From positions 6,262,001 to 6,326,000 of the forward strand of contig NZ_CP129613.1 in the NCBI RefSeq assembly GCF_030486405.1: 64,000 nt of DNA, written 5' to 3'. The notes below the pieces were generated by a model. It saw nothing but the letters and a program-made list of their open reading frames with translations. It was not told the DNA's origin and searched no databases. Of this stretch, positions 59,762-64,000 are shown piece by piece. The translations under genes were made by a program, and so were the position numbers. The DNA comes from Mycolicibacterium sp. HK-90 (GTDB taxonomy: Bacteria > Actinomycetota > Actinomycetes > Mycobacteriales > Mycobacteriaceae). Position 1 is the stretch's first letter; every line of letters starts with the position of its first letter.

Positions 59762-60394
59762 GTGCCACGCCCCCGTGTCTACGACCCGGACGCCGTCCTC
59801 GACGCCGCCGAATCCCTGGCCGTGCACTCGGGGCCGGCGGCGGTGACGATCCGGGCCATCAGCGAGGCGGTCGGCCTGTCCAACGGCGCGTTGTATCACT
59901 CCTTCGGATCCCGGGCCGGCCTGCTCGGCCAGGTCTGGCTGCGCGCCGGGCGCCGGTTCCTGGCCTTGCAGCGCGAACTCGTCGACGCCGCCGAGAAGGG
60001 CGATGACGCGATCGCTGCGGCCGCCTACGCGCCGGTGGTCTTCGCCGAACGCCACCCGGCCTCGGCCCGCCTGCTCCTGCAGATCCGCCGTGACCAGGTG
60101 CTCGGCTCCGACTTACCCGACGAGCTCGCCGTGCACATCCGCGACCTGGAGAAGCGACTGGTGGACTTGATGATCGAGCTTGCGACGGCCACGTGGGACC
60201 GGCGCGACCGCGCCGCCGTGGACACCGTGACGACGTGCATCGTGGATCTGCCCACGGCCATCCTGTTACACCGCAACCGACTCGCCGACCGGACTGCCCG
60301 CCGGCATCTCAACGCCGCCGTGGCGGCGGTGCTGGCGGTGGGACCTGCGCCGAAAGCTGCCCCGAAAATCCCTCAGAAGGAAGGAATCTCATGA
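59762..60394 (+). CDS. TetR-family regulator
   Basis: About 210 residues from GTG 59762 (PRPRVYDPDAVLDAAESLAV). HTH: TIRAISEAVGLSNGALYHSF near residues 29-48. Its stop overlaps the start of the enoyl-CoA isomerase-like gene (ATGA), so the two form a coupled operon under the 24-bp palindrome. It probably senses an acyl-CoA or related lipid; inferred from the partner gene. Confidence 0.85.
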   Translation: MPRPRVYDPDAVLDAAESLAVHSGPAAVTIRAISEAVGLSNGALYHSFGSRAGLLGQVWLRAGRRFLALQRELVDAAEKGDDAIAAAAYAPVVFAERHPASARLLLQIRRDQVLGSDLPDELAVHIRDLEKRLVDLMIELATATWDRRDRAAVDTVTTCIVDLPTAILLHRNRLADRTARRHLNAAVAAVLAVGPAPKAAPKIPQKEGIS

Positions 60395-61065
60395 CCGCGA
60401 CCCTGGATTACGACGGTGACATCGCCGTCCTCGATCTCGGCGACGACGAGAACCGGTTCACCCCCGAGTTTCTCGATGAGGTGCACGCGCACCTCGACAC
60501 CATCCTGGCCAAGGGCGCACACGGCCTGGTGACGACGGCCGACAGCAAGTTCTACTCCAACGGGCTCGACCTGGATTGGCTTGGCACCCACAGTGATCAG
60601 GGCCCCTGGTACGTCAGCCGGGTCCAGGGACTGTTGGCGCGGATGCTGACTTTGCCGATCCCGACGGCGGCCGCCGTGGTCGGCCACGCCTTCGGTGCCG
60701 GCGCCATGCTCGCCATCGCACACGATTTCCGGGTGATGCGCGACGACCGCGGTTTCTTCTGTTTCCCCGAGGTCGACATCCGGATCCCGTTCACCCCCGG
60801 GATGGCCGCGCTGATCCAGGCCAAGCTCACGCCGCAGGCGGCCGTCGCGTCGATGACCACCGGACGCCGGTTCGGCGGCGTCGACGCGCATGCGCACGGA
60901 TTGGTCGACGCCACCGCACCCGAGGGTTCGGTGACCACGGCGGCCACCGCATTGCTGCGGCCGTTGGGCGGCAAGGACTCCGGCACCCTGGGCGCGATCA
61001 AGCAGGTGATGTTCGGCCCGGCGGCCCAGGCGCTGACTGCCACCCAACCGGAGGCCGCAAGCTAG
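60391..61065 (+). CDS. Enoyl-CoA isomerase/hydratase-family protein
   Basis: About 224 residues in the crotonase fold: KFYSNGLDLDWL (oxyanion region), VGHAFGAGAMLAIAHDF and FCFPEVDIRIPFTPGM. The Glu of PEV is kept and the first hydratase Glu is lost, the pattern of delta3-delta2-enoyl-CoA isomerases that shift double bonds during unsaturated fatty-acid breakdown. Coupled to the TetR gene. Converges with the SDR gene, overlapping it by 4 bases. Confidence 0.82.
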   Translation: MTATLDYDGDIAVLDLGDDENRFTPEFLDEVHAHLDTILAKGAHGLVTTADSKFYSNGLDLDWLGTHSDQGPWYVSRVQGLLARMLTLPIPTAAAVVGHAFGAGAMLAIAHDFRVMRDDRGFFCFPEVDIRIPFTPGMAALIQAKLTPQAAVASMTTGRRFGGVDAHAHGLVDATAPEGSVTTAATALLRPLGGKDSGTLGAIKQVMFGPAAQALTATQPEAAS

Positions 61066-61952
61066 ACCGGGATGGTGGTGCCCGTCTCGCGCTCCGCGAA
61101 TTCGACCACGCCCGCGGCAAGCTCGTAATCGCAGGCCACCGCGGAACGTCCGATCAACACGGGTCCACCGCGCAGGCCGAACCGGCCCTCGACCCCCACG
61201 TAACTCCCGGGCGGGATCGGTTCGCTCAGGCAGTACAGCGTCGGCGCGGCCCCGGCGTCGATGTCGTTGGCGAACACATCGGCCACCGCCCTGACCCCGC
61301 GCTGTACCGCGGACATCAACGGTTTGTCGGAGACGTTCGGCAGGTTGGACGCCACCCAGCCCGGATGTGTGAGTTGGGTGACCACCGGCGATTTCGCGGC
61401 GCGCAGCCTGCGGTCGAGTTCCAGGCCCCACAGCATCACCGCGAGCTTCGACCGGCCGTAGGCACCCATCACCGTCCACTTGTGGTGGCGCAGGTGCATG
61501 TCGTCCAGCCGCAGCGCGGCCGACTTGTGTGCCTCCGAGCCGACGTTGACGATCTGCTTCCGGACCCGGCCGAACAGCAGGTTCGTCAGCGCGAACGGAC
61601 CGAGCAGGTTTGTGCCGATGGTCATTTCGAAACCGTCGACGGTCTCGGTGCGGTGCTGGCTGAGCGCGCCGGCGTTGTTGATCAGCACATCGACATCACC
61701 GTCGAGGTGTTCGGCGAACGCCCGCACCGACGACAGGTCGGCGAGGTCCAGCTCGATCACCTCGGTGGAGCCGCCGATCTCGGCTGCACGTTGTTCGCCC
61801 AGCGCGGTGTTGCGCACCGCGAAGATCACGTGGGCACCGGCGCGCGCGAGCGCTCTGGCCGTGCCGAGGCCGACGCCGTTCGTCGCCCCGGTGACGATGA
61901 AGCGTTTACCGGTGAGATCGCCGAGTCGACCGGGCGTCCACTCTGTGGTCAT
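61062..61952 (-). CDS. Short-chain dehydrogenase/reductase
   Basis: A 296-residue SDR of the retinol-dehydrogenase/WW-oxidoreductase-like type: cofactor loop VTGATNGVGLGTARAL, NNAG, Ser in NVGSEAHKS and catalytic YGRSK. A longer C-terminus (NDIDAGAAPTLYCLSEPIPP) is usual in this type. NADP preference is likely from the Arg in AVRN. The substrate is unknown. Confidence 0.83.
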   Translation of the reverse strand: MTTEWTPGRLGDLTGKRFIVTGATNGVGLGTARALARAGAHVIFAVRNTALGEQRAAEIGGSTEVIELDLADLSSVRAFAEHLDGDVDVLINNAGALSQHRTETVDGFEMTIGTNLLGPFALTNLLFGRVRKQIVNVGSEAHKSAALRLDDMHLRHHKWTVMGAYGRSKLAVMLWGLELDRRLRAAKSPVVTQLTHPGWVASNLPNVSDKPLMSAVQRGVRAVADVFANDIDAGAAPTLYCLSEPIPPGSYVGVEGRFGLRGGPVLIGRSAVACDYELAAGVVEFAERETGTTIPV

Positions 61953-61989
61953 GCCGGCCCGGTCATCCCGGCGTTCTCAGGCCGGGGTG

Positions 61990-62268
61990 TCAGTTGCCCC
62001 AACCGCGCTGGCCATCCCAGCCACCGCAGATGCCGTTGATGCAGCCATGGCCCCAGCCGCCCTGGACCGGATTCCAGCCACCACACCCGTTCCAGCCCGG
62101 GCCGCTGTCGCAGCCACCGCCGCCGCCGGCGTCACCGCTGCCACTGGGCTGAGCACTGATGGTCGGAGTGGGCGCGTCTGCCATGAGTGCGGCGGTCGGA
62201 CCCGCTGCAATCGCCACTGCGGCTCCCGCTACGAACACTGACCCCATGAGTTTTCGTATGGTTAGCAT
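61990..62268 (-). CDS. Small secreted Gly/Trp/Cys-rich protein
   Basis: A 92-residue protein from ATG 62268 (GGAGTATGGAG upstream). Signal segment MLTIRKLMGSVFVAGAAVA followed by a cleavage region before ADAPTP. The mature ~55 residues contain four Cys in CDSGPGWNGCGGW and GHGCINGICGGW, with repeated GW pairs. Likely disulfide-bonded and exported. No function is known to me; the repeats suggest binding rather than catalysis. Confidence 0.7.
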   Translation of the reverse strand: MLTIRKLMGSVFVAGAAVAIAAGPTAALMADAPTPTISAQPSGSGDAGGGGGCDSGPGWNGCGGWNPVQGGWGHGCINGICGGWDGQRGWGN

Positions 62269-62312
62269 GACTCCATACTCCTCCGCTGTGAGCCTCCTGC
62301 CAAGTGATGTGA

Positions 62313-62735
62313 TCAAGCCCGCGTGTAGCGCAGCATCGTCACACCAGCCCCAGCAGACGCATCGGGATAGTCACAGAACACGGGTCTCACGCGCATCCCG
62401 ACGCTGAGTTTCTCGGGGGCGACATCGACCATCTCGGTGGAGAAGCGCGGTCCCTCATCCCATTCCACGATCGCGAGCATTTGCGGAACCGCGTCGGCGA
62501 AGTGCGGGCCCACCGGGCGCCGCGCCACGGTGAACGAATACAGCGTGCCCATCCCCGAAATCTCCCGCCATTCGAGGTCATCGGCGAGCGTGCGTGGTGC
62601 CAGTACCCGCGGATAGAACACGTAGGCCTGCGTCGACGGCGAGTACTGGACGACGATGCGATGTTCCGACAAGGCATCCCAGAACGGCGTACTGGTAGGG
62701 GTTTTCACCGGCATCGGCCGGGCGAATCCGGTCAT
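62313..62735 (-). CDS. DUF35 OB-fold protein
   Basis: About 140 residues from ATG 62735: PFWDALSEHRIVVQYSPSTQ (N-terminal helix; the usual zinc-ribbon Cys are missing), GTLYSFTVARRPVGPHF and VGMRVRPVFCD. DUF35 proteins partner thiolase-like enzymes. It starts 5 bases after the thiolase-like gene and should form a complex with it, as in Rv1627c/Rv1628c or Ltp2-ChsH2, from memory. Confidence 0.83.
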   Translation of the reverse strand: MTGFARPMPVKTPTSTPFWDALSEHRIVVQYSPSTQAYVFYPRVLAPRTLADDLEWREISGMGTLYSFTVARRPVGPHFADAVPQMLAIVEWDEGPRFSTEMVDVAPEKLSVGMRVRPVFCDYPDASAGAGVTMLRYTRA

Positions 62736-62740
62736 CGGTC

Positions 62741-63961
62741 TCACTCGCCTTCCAGGATCAGCGTGGTTTGCTCGGACAGGATGCCGCCGTTGCCGGAGAC
62801 GAAGGCACGGTGGCAGTCGGTGACCTGAGCGGCGCCGGCCCGGCCCATGATCTGGCGGGTCGCATCGCACACGTGGTGCATGCCGCCGGCCAAACCGGCC
62901 TGACCGAAACCGAGTTGGCCGCCGGCGGTGTTGAGCGGGAAATCACCGCGGAACGTCAGATCGTGATCGGACACGAAGGCCATGCCCTTGCCCTTCTCGC
63001 AGAACCCGGCATCCTCCAGGCTGAGCAGCACCGTGATGGTGTAGCAGTCGTAGATCGACACCATGTCCATCTGATCGCGGGTCAGCCCGGTCATCCCGAA
63101 CGCGGTGTCGGCCGCCTTGCGAATCGGCGTGTCCAGCAGATCCTCCGCATAGGTCGGGGTCTTGAACGGCACGTGTTCGCCAAAACCCTTGATCCACACC
63201 GGTCGGTTGCGGGCCCGCGCGGCAACCTCGGCGCTCGCCACGACAACGGCCGCCCCGCCGACACACGGCATCACGATCTCCAGCATGTGCAGCGGATCGG
63301 CGATCACCGGGCTGGCCAGGACGTCCTCGACGCTCAGCGGCGTGTCTTTCCAGATGGCGCCGTCGGTGTGGTTCGCGTTGAACCGCTGGTCCACCACGAT
63401 CTTTGCCATCGCCCGCTCGTCGTAGCCGTACTCGTATGCATAGCGCTGCGCGACCTGACCGTACGGGCCGTTCTGGCCGAGGTTGCCGTACGGAATCTCG
63501 AACTCGGCCTGCGGTGAACCGAATTGGTTGCTGGACGAGCCGAAGAACACCGCGTCGGTCAACACCTTCGGTTTCAGCTCCGAGCTCGGGGTGATGTAGC
63601 GCGCGGGCAGGGCGCACAGCACGACATCGCACAAGCCGAGCTCGATCGCGGCCGCCGCCCGCCACACCATGCCCGCGGCGCTCGCTCCGCCGAGATCGAC
63701 CAGCTCGGCGAAGTTCGCTCGTACGCCCAGGTATTCGGCCACGGTGGACGGGACGAAGATCTCCGACTCACCCAGGTGCGACGTGACGATGCCGTCGACC
63801 TGCTCGGCCGACAACCCGGCGTCGGCCAGGGCGGCTGCCGCCAGGAGCGCCCACTGCTCCAGGGTGAACGGGGCCGGAGATGCTTTGCTCAACCTCTCCG
63901 GCGGCAGTTCGACATAGCCGACGATGGCCGCGTCACCCTGCAATCCCCTACGGGTTCCCAT
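62741..63961 (-). CDS. Thiolase-like protein (lipid-transfer/aldolase type)
   Basis: A 406-residue thiolase-superfamily protein. The N-terminal region around AEYLGVRANFAELVDLGGAS and the fold are typical, but the Cys nucleophile loop is not found and the usual GHP His segment reads GQLGFGQAGLAGGMHH, so classical thiolysis is unlikely. With a DUF35 partner this resembles steroid side-chain retro-aldolases (Ltp2-ChsH2) or SCP2-thiolase-like proteins. RBS GAGG before ATG 63961. Confidence 0.82.
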   Translation of the reverse strand: MGTRRGLQGDAAIVGYVELPPERLSKASPAPFTLEQWALLAAAALADAGLSAEQVDGIVTSHLGESEIFVPSTVAEYLGVRANFAELVDLGGASAAGMVWRAAAAIELGLCDVVLCALPARYITPSSELKPKVLTDAVFFGSSSNQFGSPQAEFEIPYGNLGQNGPYGQVAQRYAYEYGYDERAMAKIVVDQRFNANHTDGAIWKDTPLSVEDVLASPVIADPLHMLEIVMPCVGGAAVVVASAEVAARARNRPVWIKGFGEHVPFKTPTYAEDLLDTPIRKAADTAFGMTGLTRDQMDMVSIYDCYTITVLLSLEDAGFCEKGKGMAFVSDHDLTFRGDFPLNTAGGQLGFGQAGLAGGMHHVCDATRQIMGRAGAAQVTDCHRAFVSGNGGILSEQTTLILEGE

Positions 63962-63970
63962 TGGCGTACC

Positions 63971-64000
63971 TCACTTTCGGGGCAATCCCAGGATCAGCTG
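63971..64000 (-). CDS. C-terminal end of an upstream gene cut by the window, possibly an acyl-CoA dehydrogenase
   Basis: Nine codons (QLILGLPRK) and TGA are visible at the right edge, 9 bases before the thiolase-like start. ILGLPR endings are common in acyl-CoA dehydrogenases, which would suit the lipid-degradation neighbours. Too short for a firm call. Confidence 0.3.
   Translation of the reverse strand, partial: QLILGLPRK

Overview
The window is GC-rich actinobacterial DNA, almost certainly a fast-growing mycobacterium (Mycolicibacterium type). The evidence is the set of mycobacterial signature genes: Dps, PncA with its full catalytic set, the TreS-Mak trehalose/maltose pair, a second elongation factor G (FusA2), the IrtAB carboxymycobactin importer, an Mce1A-like protein, CYP138, F420-dependent PPOX proteins and a DUF222/HNH (13E12-type) gene. 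From memory, the order msrA-cyp138-TetR, treS-mak and fusA2 follows the M. tuberculosis Rv0120c-Rv0142 stretch with many insertions. No rRNA, tRNA, CRISPR array, insertion sequence or prophage was seen.

Layout. 1-10 kb: edge of dps, a HhH DNA glycosylase, DUF427, SRPBCC, DUF222/HNH and DUF4262 genes, a small secreted protein with an unusual upstream element, a TcmP-type methyltransferase, an SDR, an NTF2-like protein, a lipoprotein, msrA and cyp138. 10-16 kb: a TetR divergent from cyp138 across a GTAC-rich operator, the 3' remnant of another TetR gene, an intact TetR with a palindrome on its start codon, and a tightly packed GT4 glycosyltransferase / methyltransferase / alpha-barrel-like operon carrying the same palindrome core at its promoter. 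16-22 kb: a C39-like cysteine-protease candidate, a second small secreted protein under a 62-nt element shared with the one at 4 kb, and a four-gene translationally coupled operon of unknown function (two polytopic membrane proteins, a one-pass peptide, a cupredoxin-like lipoprotein), then pncA.

22-35 kb: an enoyl-CoA hydratase-like protein, glgX, a MarR-DrrA/DrrB-type ABC exporter operon with a near-ideal palindromic operator, a paired alpha2beta2-type acyl-CoA dehydrogenase, an MFS exporter, and mak/treS. GlgX, TreS and Mak connect glycogen, trehalose and maltose-1-phosphate. 35-43 kb: an HTH protein, a HugZ-like protein, an orotate-PRTase paralogue, a complete ABC importer for a small solute, an F420 PPOX protein, TetR and alpha/beta hydrolase. 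43-54 kb: fusA2, a CMD-family protein and a TetR-SDR pair around a 22-bp palindrome, an orphan Mce1A-like protein, a DMT transporter, a secreted histidine phosphatase, an O-methyltransferase-like gene, an AraC/amidohydrolase divergent pair and a long inverted repeat. 54-64 kb: TetR-irtA-irtB (iron-siderophore import), a divergent TetR-enoyl-CoA isomerase pair with a 24-bp perfect palindrome between them, an SDR, a Cys/Gly/Trp-rich secreted peptide and a DUF35/degenerate-thiolase pair.

The strongest candidates for something undescribed are the 17.9-21.6 kb membrane/cupredoxin operon, the 12.4-15.4 kb glycosyltransferase operon linked to a nearby TetR by a shared operator, and the duplicated 62-nt regulatory element placed in front of two unrelated small secreted proteins. 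Start codons were chosen by eye from Shine-Dalgarno position, family length and overlap. Membrane segments, folds and alignments are by-eye judgements, not computed results.
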